A stretch of 64,000 bases of DNA from UBA2020 sp964551435 (GTDB lineage: Bacteria > Pseudomonadota > Alphaproteobacteria > Micavibrionales > UBA2020). Below, in pieces: positions 41,993-50,937 of this stretch. Under the pieces are notes generated by a model. It worked only from the letters and a program-made list of their open reading frames with translations. It was not told the origin of the DNA and searched no databases. A program made the translations under genes and the position numbers. Each line of letters opens with the position of its first letter. Positions within the stretch are counted from its first letter, which is position 1. The stretch is from positions 1 through 64,000 of the forward strand of contig CAZKBS010000006.1 of assembly GCA_964551435.1 (NCBI GenBank), in the 5' to 3' direction.

Positions 41993-44900
41993 ATGGCAAA
42001 GGCTCAGAAAAAAAACAGCTCCAAACCCTCGCGCGCGGCAGCCGGCAAAACGCCTGTGCGCAAGCCCGCCCGCGGCAGCGCGCATTTTGCGGATATGTTC
42101 TTCCGCCATGTGCCGGCGGAGGATATCGCCGGTTTTTCCGCGCCGGAGCTTTCGCAAATCGCCGCCTCCATGCAGGAATGGGCGCAGACCCGCAAAGTGG
42201 GCGCGCATAAACTGCGCGTATTCAACCCCGATCTGAAACGTGACGGCTGGCATGTACCCTGCACGGTCATTCAGGTCGTCAACGACGATATGCCCTTCAT
42301 CATCGACTCTTTGACGTCTGAACTGACGCATCAGGGTATGAACGTCGATCTGCTGCTGCACCCGATTTTGAACGCGAGCCGCGACAAAGCCGGCCAGCTG
42401 ACCGATATCCAGTCGGGCAAAGCGCTTGCCAGCGGGTATGTCACTGAATCCCATGTGCATATCCATCTCGAACAAACGCTGTCGTCGGACGCTTGCGAAA
42501 AGCTTGCACAGGCGCTGAGCCACACGCTGCAGGATGTGCGTAGCGCGACGGGCGATTGGCGCAAGATGCTGGCGCGCATCGACGAAATTCTCGCCGCCCC
42601 CGACGTCTACGGCAAGGGCCACAACGCTGCCGATGTGAAAGAGGCCGAAGAGTTCCTGAATTACATCAAGGGCAACAACTTCACCTTCCTCGGCTACCGC
42701 GAATACCGCTTTACGTCGCGTAAAGAAGGCGCGAGCCTTGCCGTGGTGAAGGGTTCCGATCTCGGTGTTCTTAAAAACGGCCACAAACTCGGTTTTGGCG
42801 AAGATATCAGCGGCGCCAAAATGGCCCTGCTGGCCGAAGCGCGCTGGCCCGTGATGGTCAGCAAGCTCATCGAACAATATGCCGCCGTGCATCGCCGCGT
42901 GCCGCTGGATGCCGTCGGTATCAAAATCCTCGGCAAGGACGGCAGCCTGCAGGGCATGCATCTGTTCGTCGGCCTGTTTACGTCGAGCACTTATTCCTGC
43001 CGCACCAACGAAGTGCCGATTGTGCGCCAGAAAGTCATGGAAACCATCAACCGCGCCGGTTTTATCAAGGGCTCCCACGACGCCAAGGCGCTGGAGCATA
43101 TCCTTGAAAAAATGCCGCGTGACGAGCTGTTTCAGGCTTCGTCCGAAGATGTGGACCGCCTCGCTCTCGGTATTCTGCGTTTGCAGGCCAAGCAGCGCAT
43201 TGCGCTGTTCACGCATATGGACCCGATGAAGCAATATATGTCGTGCCTGCTATATGTGCCGCGCGATCGTTACAACACGCGTTTCCGTCTGCAGGCGGCC
43301 CGCATTCTCGAACACGGCTACCGTGGCCGTGTGGTCAACTATTTCACCACGCTGGATGATAGCCCGCTCGCGCGTTTGCTGTTCACCGTTCTTCTCGAAG
43401 ACGGCGCGGACGCCGGGTATGACCAGGGCTATATCGAAGCGCAGCTCATCGAACTGGGCCGCGAGTGGGATGAGCGCCTGAAACAGGTTCTCGTCGCCGC
43501 CTATGGCCGTGCGAAGGGGGCAGAGCTGTCGTTTACCTTCGGTCGCGCCTTCACGACCGCCTATCATGAATCCATTCATATCGGCAACGCCGTGCATGAC
43601 ATCCGCCATCTTGAGCAGATGGTCAAAACCGGCGAGGATATCCGCGTCGATTTCTACCGCCTGCAAGGCATGGCGGCGGGCGAGATGCATTTGAAAGTCT
43701 ATCACCGCGCAACCCCTGTGCCGCTGTCCGACATTATGCCGGTGCTGGGCAATATGGGTTTACAGGCGATATCGGAAATGCCCTACGAAGTGCGCCCCTA
43801 TGGTTATGACGGCGCGATCTGGATTCACGATTTCAAATTGACGGGGGCGGAGGATATCGACCTCGACGCTGTCAAGGAAAACGTCGAAAGCACCTTCCTG
43901 CAGGTCTGGCACGGGCAGGCGGAAAACGACGGGCTGAACCATCTGGCGCTGCGCGCGAACCTCGGCTGGCGCGAAACCATGATTCTGCGCGGCTACAGCG
44001 GTTATATGCGTCAGGCGCGTTTCCCCTACAGCCGTGTGTACGTTGAGCAGGTGCTCAGCAGCTATCCCGCGATTGCGCGCGCGCTGGTCGATTTCTTCCG
44101 CGCGATGCACGACCCCAAAGGCGCGAAGTCGCTGAACGCGGCGGCGGCGGGCGAAAAAATCCTCGATATGCTGCAGGATGTCCAAAAGCTGGACCATGAC
44201 CGCATTTTGCGCGGCTTCAAGATGCTCATCGAAAATACCCTGCGCACCAACTTCTACCAGACAGGGGAAGATGGCGAACATAAACCCTGCATCGCCTTCA
44301 AGCTGGATAGCAAAAATGTCGATGGGTTGCCGCTGCCGCGCCCGCATGTCGAAATTTTCGTCTATTCTGCGCGAGTCGAGGCCGTGCATCTGCGCGGCGG
44401 TGAAATCGCCCGCGGCGGTATCCGCTGGTCGGATCGTCACGACGATTTCCGCACGGAAATTCTTGGCCTTTTGAAATCGCAGACCGTTAAAAACACCGTC
44501 ATCGTGCCTGTTGGTGCGAAGGGTGGTTTCGTGGTCAAGCAGCCGCCGCAGACCGGCGGGCGCGAGGCGTATCAGCAGGAAGGCATCGAATGCTATAAAC
44601 TGTTTGTGCAATCGCTGCTCGATATCACCGACAACAACGTGAAGGGCAAGATTGTCCGACCCAAAGACGTCATCTGCCATGATGGCATCGACCCGTATCT
44701 GGTCGTTGCGGCGGACAAGGGTACGGCCACGTTCTCCGACATCGCCAACGGTTTGTCGCTGGCGCACGGGTTCTGGCTCGGCGATGCTTTCGCCTCCGGC
44801 GGCTCGGCTGGTTATGACCACAAGAAGATGGGCATCACCGCGCGCGGCGGCTGGGAATCCGTCAAGCGTCACTTCCGGGAAATGGGCAAGGATATCCAGA

Positions 44901-46810
44901 AAGAGCCTTTCACCGTTGCGGGTGTGGGCGATATGGGCGGGGACGTTTTCGGCAACGCGATGCTGCTGTCCAAGCAGATCAAGCTGCAATTCGCCTTCAA
45001 CCACGTGCATATCTTCTGCGATCCGGAACCGAACCCTGAAAAAACCTTTGCCGAACGCCTGCGCCTGTTCAAGGCGCGGGGCGGCTGGGATGCCTACGAT
45101 AAATCGCTGCTGTCTGCGGGTGGCGCGATTTACGAACGCTCCGCCAAATCGGTGAAAGTATCGGCGCAGGTCAAAAAACTGCTGGGTCTTGACCGCGATA
45201 CCCTGTCGCCGGATGAGCTGATATCCGCCATTTTGAAAGCGGATGTCGAACTGATGTGGTTCGGCGGTATCGGGACCTACGTCAAGTCGTCGCGCCAAAG
45301 CCATGCCGACGCCGATGACAAAGGCAACGATGCGGTACGGGTCGACGCCTGTGATATGCGCGCGAAGGTGATTGGCGAGGGCGCGAACCTCGGCGTCACG
45401 CAGCTGGCCCGTGTGGAATACGCACGTTGCGGCGGCCGCATCAACACCGACTTTATCGACAACTCGGCGGGTGTTGATTGCTCCGACCATGAAGTTAACA
45501 TCAAAATCCTGCTCAGCGACGTCACCGCCCGCCGCAAAATGTCGCTGGAGGCGCGCAACAAGCTTCTTGCAGCTATGACGGACGATGTGGCTGCGCTGGT
45601 GCTGCGTGACAACTATCAGCAGACGCAATCCCTGAGCCTTCAGGAAACGCTGGCGGTTGAACATATCAACCTGCATGCCGAACTGATCCGCGATTTGGAA
45701 AAAGCGGGGCTGATTAAACGCGCGCTCGAAGGTCTGCCGGACGATGAAACCTTTGTCCGCATGGCGCGCGACGGTCAGGGTCTGACGCGTCCCGAACTGG
45801 CGATTTTGACATCGAATGTCAAAATCGTTCTCTACAAGCGTATTCTCGACAGCGATATCCCTGATGCGCCGGCGATGGAAAAACATCTGTTCAGCTACTT
45901 CCCCAAGGCGCTGCAGAAATACGAAGACGAAATCCGCGCGCACAAGCTGCGCCGCGAGATTATTGCGACGCAAATCGTCAATACGCTGGTCAACCGCATG
46001 GGCGCAACCTTCGTTGCCTCGCGCGTGGCCAAAACCGGCGAGCGCGAGGAAGAGGTCATCAAGGCCTTCCTCATCGTGCAGGAAGCTTATGGGCTTGATG
46101 ATATCTGGCAGAAAATCGAGGCGCTCGACAACCGCGTGCCGTCACAGGTGCAAATCTCCGCGCTCAAGGAAGTTTTCAGCGTGGTCAAACGCGCGGTGAC
46201 GTGGTTCCTGCGCTATGGCGGCGACAATCTGGATGTCGAGAGTGAGGTCGAAGCTTTCGCCCCCGGTATCGAGGTTCTGCGCAAATCCGTGCGTCAGCTG
46301 GTGCCCGATACGGTGCGTGCAACGCTGGAGCAAACCAGCCGCAAACTGGCGGAATGGGGCGTTCCCGCCGCGATTGCGGGCGATATTGCGGTTATGAAAC
46401 TGCTGTCTTCGGCCAGCGATATCGTGAATATCAGCCGCAAATCCGATGACGATGTCGCGGAAATCGCGCCCGCGTATTTCATGGTGGGCGACCGTCTGGG
46501 CCTTGACTGGCTGCGCCAGCAGGCGGCAAACATTGTGCCCGCCAACGCATGGCAGGCGCGCGTCATGGGCGGTTTGATGGATGATTTCTTTATCCATCAG
46601 GCGGCGATTACGGCGGCTATTTTCTCGGGCGTCAGCCGCAAAACCCGCGTCGATGCCAAGCTGATCGACCAATGGTTCGGCAAACATGCCGAGATGGTGG
46701 CCAAAATCGGCCAGATTGTCGACGACCTGCGCGCCGAGCCGAAGGTGGAGCTGGAAATGCTTGTATTGGTCAGCCAGCGCATCGGCCAGCTGGTGCACGT
46801 GGTCAACTAA
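41993..46810 (+). CDS. gdhB: NAD-specific glutamate dehydrogenase, large type
   Basis: 1605 aa, the usual length for this family (about 180 kDa). Oxidises glutamate to 2-oxoglutarate and ammonia, feeding amino acids into the TCA cycle. N-terminal ACT-like regulatory region (about 40-400), helical middle, and catalytic core near residues 790-1180: RGGIRWSDRHDDFRTEILGLL, KNTVIVPVGAKGGFVVK, VVAADKGTATFSD, VAGVGDMGGDVFGNAM and WFGGIGTYVKSS. C-terminal helical region ends the protein. The first 25 residues are basic and disordered. It is preceded by a terminator and possible promoter, so it is a single-gene unit. The next gene (minus) ends 10 bp beyond its stop. Confidence 0.95.
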   Translation: MAKAQKKNSSKPSRAAAGKTPVRKPARGSAHFADMFFRHVPAEDIAGFSAPELSQIAASMQEWAQTRKVGAHKLRVFNPDLKRDGWHVPCTVIQVVNDDMPFIIDSLTSELTHQGMNVDLLLHPILNASRDKAGQLTDIQSGKALASGYVTESHVHIHLEQTLSSDACEKLAQALSHTLQDVRSATGDWRKMLARIDEILAAPDVYGKGHNAADVKEAEEFLNYIKGNNFTFLGYREYRFTSRKEGASLAVVKGSDLGVLKNGHKLGFGEDISGAKMALLAEARWPVMVSKLIEQYAAVHRRVPLDAVGIKILGKDGSLQGMHLFVGLFTSSTYSCRTNEVPIVRQKVMETINRAGFIKGSHDAKALEHILEKMPRDELFQASSEDVDRLALGILRLQAKQRIALFTHMDPMKQYMSCLLYVPRDRYNTRFRLQAARILEHGYRGRVVNYFTTLDDSPLARLLFTVLLEDGADAGYDQGYIEAQLIELGREWDERLKQVLVAAYGRAKGAELSFTFGRAFTTAYHESIHIGNAVHDIRHLEQMVKTGEDIRVDFYRLQGMAAGEMHLKVYHRATPVPLSDIMPVLGNMGLQAISEMPYEVRPYGYDGAIWIHDFKLTGAEDIDLDAVKENVESTFLQVWHGQAENDGLNHLALRANLGWRETMILRGYSGYMRQARFPYSRVYVEQVLSSYPAIARALVDFFRAMHDPKGAKSLNAAAAGEKILDMLQDVQKLDHDRILRGFKMLIENTLRTNFYQTGEDGEHKPCIAFKLDSKNVDGLPLPRPHVEIFVYSARVEAVHLRGGEIARGGIRWSDRHDDFRTEILGLLKSQTVKNTVIVPVGAKGGFVVKQPPQTGGREAYQQEGIECYKLFVQSLLDITDNNVKGKIVRPKDVICHDGIDPYLVVAADKGTATFSDIANGLSLAHGFWLGDAFASGGSAGYDHKKMGITARGGWESVKRHFREMGKDIQKEPFTVAGVGDMGGDVFGNAMLLSKQIKLQFAFNHVHIFCDPEPNPEKTFAERLRLFKARGGWDAYDKSLLSAGGAIYERSAKSVKVSAQVKKLLGLDRDTLSPDELISAILKADVELMWFGGIGTYVKSSRQSHADADDKGNDAVRVDACDMRAKVIGEGANLGVTQLARVEYARCGGRINTDFIDNSAGVDCSDHEVNIKILLSDVTARRKMSLEARNKLLAAMTDDVAALVLRDNYQQTQSLSLQETLAVEHINLHAELIRDLEKAGLIKRALEGLPDDETFVRMARDGQGLTRPELAILTSNVKIVLYKRILDSDIPDAPAMEKHLFSYFPKALQKYEDEIRAHKLRREIIATQIVNTLVNRMGATFVASRVAKTGEREEEVIKAFLIVQEAYGLDDIWQKIEALDNRVPSQVQISALKEVFSVVKRAVTWFLRYGGDNLDVESEVEAFAPGIEVLRKSVRQLVPDTVRATLEQTSRKLAEWGVPAAIAGDIAVMKLLSSASDIVNISRKSDDDVAEIAPAYFMVGDRLGLDWLRQQAANIVPANAWQARVMGGLMDDFFIHQAAITAAIFSGVSRKTRVDAKLIDQWFGKHAEMVAKIGQIVDDLRAEPKVELEMLVLVSQRIGQLVHVVN

Positions 46811-46820
46811 CGCCCGCGCG

Positions 46821-47393
46821 CTACCATTTATCGGGCGGGACGTCGCGCACATGCAGGGCGACCTGATTGCCCGCGGCGTTATAGGCCAGATTGTCAAAAC
46901 TGACGGCACGGGCGCGGGCGATACCGCGCCCGTGGCTGTCTCTGGCTCTTGCGGGCTCGATGCTTGTCCAGGCTTTCCAGTCAAACCCCGGCCCGGGGTC
47001 GGTAATCACGATAAAAATGCCTTCAGGCCGCCGCGCAATGACGACTTCTGCGCTTTTCTGACGGTTGTCGGGCAGACTCTGGCGGCGTTCAACTTCCGCC
47101 AGCCATGTACCATCGGCCAATAGCTTGCTTTTCAGGTCATGGCCGATGCCCAGGCAGCCATGTTCGATGGCGTTCAGCATCAAAGCTTCGAGCCCCGGCG
47201 CGATGCGCTGCGGGTCGCGGAACATACCAGCGGCAAAACGCGCCAATGCCGCTGCCTCCGCCACGGTGCGTATCCTGAATTTGCAGGTATCCATCAGGGC
47301 AAATCCGCTTTTTATACTCTCCGCTGCTGTTGTGGCGCTGTGGATCGTGGCAGGCGGGCTTTGCGGCAGTGTCGTTTGGGCAGGCGTATGCAT
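46821..47393 (-). CDS. RsbW-like ATP-binding protein (HATPase_c_2)
   Basis: 190 aa. GHKL ATPase fold of the anti-sigma-factor serine kinase type: N-box ALMLNAIEHGCLG (about 89-101), G1 box VITDPGPGFDW (about 128-138) and a short G2 region SHGRGIARA (about 152-160). The N-terminal 33 residues are Thr/Pro/Ala-rich. The start is well supported by AGAGGGGG 9 bp upstream. It follows the HlyD gene after 23 bp, as the last gene of the secretion operon. In other bacteria such proteins bind and phosphorylate an anti-anti-sigma (STAS) partner; none is in the window. It might regulate the operon or an output protein. Confidence 0.8.
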   Translation of the reverse strand: MHTPAQTTLPQSPPATIHSATTAAESIKSGFALMDTCKFRIRTVAEAAALARFAAGMFRDPQRIAPGLEALMLNAIEHGCLGIGHDLKSKLLADGTWLAEVERRQSLPDNRQKSAEVVIARRPEGIFIVITDPGPGFDWKAWTSIEPARARDSHGRGIARARAVSFDNLAYNAAGNQVALHVRDVPPDKW

Positions 47394-47416
47394 GGTATAT
47401 CCCCCTCTGGTTGGCT

Positions 47417-48736
47417 TTATCTCTCCGTAAATGCTGTCGACATGGCGTTGCGTACCGGCTTCAACAGGTATTCCAGCACGGTTTTTTCCCCCGTGATGAT
47501 ATCGGCCATCACCGTCATGCCCGGCACAACGGTATTGCGCGTATCTTCCCCGACATGGCTGCGGGCAAGGCGGACGCGGCCTTGGAAATACCTCTCGCCG
47601 CCCTCACCGGCGAAGCTGGCGGCAGAAATAAATTCCAGCGTGCCCGGTATCGCGCCGTAGCGGGAAAAATCAAAGCTGCTGCATTTAATTTGTACGTCCT
47701 GCCCCGCGTGGATATGTCCGATATAACGGGGTGGTATTTTCAGCGATACCACCAGCGGCGCATCGGCAGGCAAAATTTCCATCAGGGTTTGCCCCGGCTG
47801 CACGACGTTGCCGATGGTGTTGACGGCAAGCCCTTTGACAGTGCCGCGCACAGGCGCGCGCACGTCGAGCCGCGCGACGCGTTCCTGCAATTTGGCAATC
47901 AGTTCGCGGTTTTGCGCCTGCGCCGAAAGGATACCGTCCAGCCGCTGGTTCACATCGTCCGTGGTGCCGGCATCCAGCGAGGCCAGCCTGTCCTGATATT
48001 CACGGATCGTGGCATTCGCGGCGGCAATCTGGCTTTGCAGGCTCGCGATTTGTCCGCGCAGGTGGTTATGCTGCTGCTGGGTTTCCATCACGCGCGCTTC
48101 GGGCATCACGCCCTGACGGTTCATTTCCAGCCGTTTGGCGTAAAGGTCGGATACGATGCCGAAATTTTGCTGCGCGGTGGTCAGCTCCGCACGCAGGGCG
48201 CCGATGGCCTGTTTTTTCTGGTCGATCTGCTGGCGGATGACGCCGCGCTCTTTTTCACGTGCGGTCTGCATGCTGGCGAAAAAAGCCTCCTGATCGCGCA
48301 TCATATCCTGACTTGCGCGCGCTTCGACGGGGAAGACAGGGGCACGGTTTTCGAGGAAAGCGCGCAGACGCTCTTCCTGCAGACTCAAGGCGAGGGTTTG
48401 TTCTTCAGCGCGGCGAAGGTCTTTTTCGATACCCGCGCCATCCAGCCGCAGCAAAATCTGGCCTTTATCGACGCTGTCGCCTTCCTGCACAAGAATTTCG
48501 CGTACAATCCCGCCTTCAAGGTGCTGTACGGCCTGTTGAAAGCCGCTCGGCACGATTTCTCCCGGCGTGCGGGCAATCTCGTGAATATTCGCGAAGGCGG
48601 CCCATGAAATAAAACCCAGAAAGGCAAAGCTGACCACGGCCATGGTCGCGCGCACAATGCGCGGACTTGCCGTTTCCTTGAGGCGGATGGATTGCGACAG
48701 TAATCGCAGTTGCTTTTGGCGTTTTTCGTCGGTCAT
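47417..48736 (-). CDS. HlyD-family membrane fusion protein of type I secretion
   Basis: 439 aa. N-terminal inner-membrane helix (about 27-48), a lipoyl-like half-motif AVQHLEGGIVREILVQEGDSVDKGQILLRLD (about 68-98 in pieces), a long coiled-coil hairpin (about 100-285), the second lipoyl half VRAPVRGTVKGLAVNTIGNVVQPG (about 293-316) and a beta-barrel domain ending in VVPGMTVMADIITGEKTVLEYLLKP, the classic HlyD/PrtE/LapC C terminus. It bridges the ABC protein and an outer-membrane TolC-type channel, whose gene is not in this window. TAATG overlap with the upstream ABC gene. Confidence 0.92.
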   Translation of the reverse strand: MTDEKRQKQLRLLSQSIRLKETASPRIVRATMAVVSFAFLGFISWAAFANIHEIARTPGEIVPSGFQQAVQHLEGGIVREILVQEGDSVDKGQILLRLDGAGIEKDLRRAEEQTLALSLQEERLRAFLENRAPVFPVEARASQDMMRDQEAFFASMQTAREKERGVIRQQIDQKKQAIGALRAELTTAQQNFGIVSDLYAKRLEMNRQGVMPEARVMETQQQHNHLRGQIASLQSQIAAANATIREYQDRLASLDAGTTDDVNQRLDGILSAQAQNRELIAKLQERVARLDVRAPVRGTVKGLAVNTIGNVVQPGQTLMEILPADAPLVVSLKIPPRYIGHIHAGQDVQIKCSSFDFSRYGAIPGTLEFISAASFAGEGGERYFQGRVRLARSHVGEDTRNTVVPGMTVMADIITGEKTVLEYLLKPVRNAMSTAFTER

Positions 48737-50937
48737 TATGCGGCCTCCCTTAAATGGCGAAGCATATCTTCGCGGTTGCCGGCGGCAGCTTTGGCGCCGC
48801 GGCGCAGATGAATAATCACGTCAGATAGCGCCAGAAGATCGCCACGATGCGCAACGGCGATAATCGTGCGTTTGCCATGCGACTGGCGGATATAGGTGCG
48901 CAGATTTTCACCGGCCGTGCCGTTCATCAGCGTGTTGGGCATTTCGTCTATCAGCACGACGGCGGCATTTTGCAGGTAGGCGCGCGCCAACGACAGACGT
49001 GCAGCCAGCGACGGCGTCATGCGGATTTCGGCCATGGTCTTGTCGAGGGTGTGGCGGCAATCTTCCCATGCATCGGCCAGCAACAGAGCATTTTCAATAT
49101 CAGTTTCGCTCGCAAACGGATTACCGATGGCGATATTTTCGCGCAGCGTGCCCGGAAAGAAATCCGGTCTTTGCGGAACATATGCAATTTGCCGCCGCAG
49201 CTCGGCTGCGTCCATCTGGCGGATGTCGTATCCGTCAATCCGCACAGCGCCGCTTTCTGGCCGGTACAAACCTTTGACGAGCTTGAGCAGGCTTGACTTA
49301 CCGCTGCCGTTACGCCCCGTGACGGCGGCCATGCGGCCGGGGGGCAGATCCAGCGACAGGGATTCTATCGCAGGCAGCGCCGCGTTTTCGTAGCGCAGCG
49401 TAACATTATCAATCACAATATGGCCACGCAGCGTATTCAGGCTTGCCGCCGTTTGCGCGAGATCGGCTTCGGTTTCCAAATCCATCAGGGTATCGACCTG
49501 TTCGATACTGCTGCGCAGTTGTTCGAGGCGCGGAATCATGGTGCAAAGACTGTAAAAAGGCAGCAAAATCCTCCAGACGAGGATCATCGAGGCGACAAGT
49601 GCACCGGTGGTGATGCTGCCGCTCCAGATAAGTCCGACGCCAAAGCCGATCGTCAGTACAGCTGAAAAAACGGTCAAGGTATGGGCGAGCGTTTCTGCAA
49701 CGGTTCCCAGATAAGAAAGCCTGAAGGCAAGCACGGCATCGCGCCCCGTCAGGGTGGAAAATTTGTCTTCCCACGCCTTGCCAAGACCGTTGACGCGGAT
49801 GCTGCGCAAACGTTCATGGCTTTCGATAATAAACTGCTGACGCGCCGATGTCGCCTTGGCGGCCAGCCGCATCACGCGGCGTATGCGCGCTTGCATGGTG
49901 AAAAACAGCGCGGCATATGCGGCAATCATGCAAAGCGGCACCAGCACCAGCGGCCCTGCAATCGCCCACATGACGCCTGCGGCGATCATCACGAAAGGAA
50001 TTTCAAGAAAGGACAGAAAAACCGCGCTGCTGAAAAAATCGCGTACCGATTCAAACGTGCGGATACGCGCAACCTGCGCCGCGACCGATGCGCGTTCAAT
50101 CAATGCAGGAGGCAAGCCGATAAGATGTGCGAAAATGCGGCTGCCAACTAGATTGTCGAGGCGTGCCGTCATCCATGCTAGTCCCTCGGAGCGGATATCC
50201 CGCAGCGCCCATTCCGCAACCAGCGCCATGGAAACCCCTGCTGTCAGCATGGCCAGCGAAGAAAGATCATAGGGGGAAATCACGCGGTCATATACCATCA
50301 TGATAAAAACAGGCGGTGCCAGCGCGAAGATATTGAGTGCAAGGCATGTCACCAATATCTGCCAGAAAGAAACCGAAAACCTGCTGACCAGCGCGCTGAA
50401 CCATCCGCGTTTGACGGCGGCGCGCATAAAACGTGATGTATTTTGCACATGCGGGTCATAGGGGGTAAAAAAGCAGGCGGTGCCGTTCTGTGCGGTTTCA
50501 TCGTGACGGCGCGGCAGGGCGCGTATATCGTGGCGGGCGCTGTCGTATATGCTGAATTCGCCATCTTTTTGCGAAAAAATCACATAGGGCGCATCTGCCT
50601 TGCCGTCCGGAACAAACAGGCAGGGAAGAAGGCGCGGATCAATTTCGTGCATCGCCACTTGCAGGGTATCCGAATAATAACCGAGTTGCGCCATGGTGCC
50701 GCGCAGCCCTGTCAGGTCATTGCCATGCACGGCTGTCATGGAATCGAGAAGCCGCCGCGCTTTGCAGGCGGGATCCAGTGCGAGCACCAGCGCGGCAAGG
50801 CAGGCCAGCCACGGACTGCGGCCATCGCCGGTACGCCATGCAGGTTTTGACAAAAGATCCATCAGGATATCGATCGATATTTTTACGGCATCGGACGATG
50901 TCAGGGCGCTGTTTTTGCGGGCAGGCTGGGCTGTCAT
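48736..50937 (-). CDS. type I secretion ABC protein with C39-like domain, degenerate NBD
   Basis: 733 aa. N-terminal C39-peptidase-like domain without the catalytic cysteine (about 15-150), as in LapB and HlyB type exporters. The membrane domain of about six helices covers roughly 195-470. Nucleotide-binding domain: Walker A GRNGSGKSS (about 545), Q-loop IAYVPQRPDF, Walker B AVVLIDE, and H-loop VAHR are present. The ABC signature LSGGQ is replaced by MTPSL (in EIRMTPSLAARL, about residue 640), and the D-loop SALD by NTLMN. So the ATP site that needs this signature is probably inactive or weak. ATGA overlap with the upstream ABC gene suggests a heterodimer. Confidence 0.88.
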   Translation of the reverse strand: MTAQPARKNSALTSSDAVKISIDILMDLLSKPAWRTGDGRSPWLACLAALVLALDPACKARRLLDSMTAVHGNDLTGLRGTMAQLGYYSDTLQVAMHEIDPRLLPCLFVPDGKADAPYVIFSQKDGEFSIYDSARHDIRALPRRHDETAQNGTACFFTPYDPHVQNTSRFMRAAVKRGWFSALVSRFSVSFWQILVTCLALNIFALAPPVFIMMVYDRVISPYDLSSLAMLTAGVSMALVAEWALRDIRSEGLAWMTARLDNLVGSRIFAHLIGLPPALIERASVAAQVARIRTFESVRDFFSSAVFLSFLEIPFVMIAAGVMWAIAGPLVLVPLCMIAAYAALFFTMQARIRRVMRLAAKATSARQQFIIESHERLRSIRVNGLGKAWEDKFSTLTGRDAVLAFRLSYLGTVAETLAHTLTVFSAVLTIGFGVGLIWSGSITTGALVASMILVWRILLPFYSLCTMIPRLEQLRSSIEQVDTLMDLETEADLAQTAASLNTLRGHIVIDNVTLRYENAALPAIESLSLDLPPGRMAAVTGRNGSGKSSLLKLVKGLYRPESGAVRIDGYDIRQMDAAELRRQIAYVPQRPDFFPGTLRENIAIGNPFASETDIENALLLADAWEDCRHTLDKTMAEIRMTPSLAARLSLARAYLQNAAVVLIDEMPNTLMNGTAGENLRTYIRQSHGKRTIIAVAHRGDLLALSDVIIHLRRGAKAAAGNREDMLRHLREAA

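Noticed and set aside
43760..45973. 737-codon minus-strand frame opposite NAD-GDH
   Set aside because: Same reason: antisense shadow of a recognised 1605-aa enzyme, with biased composition and no domain.
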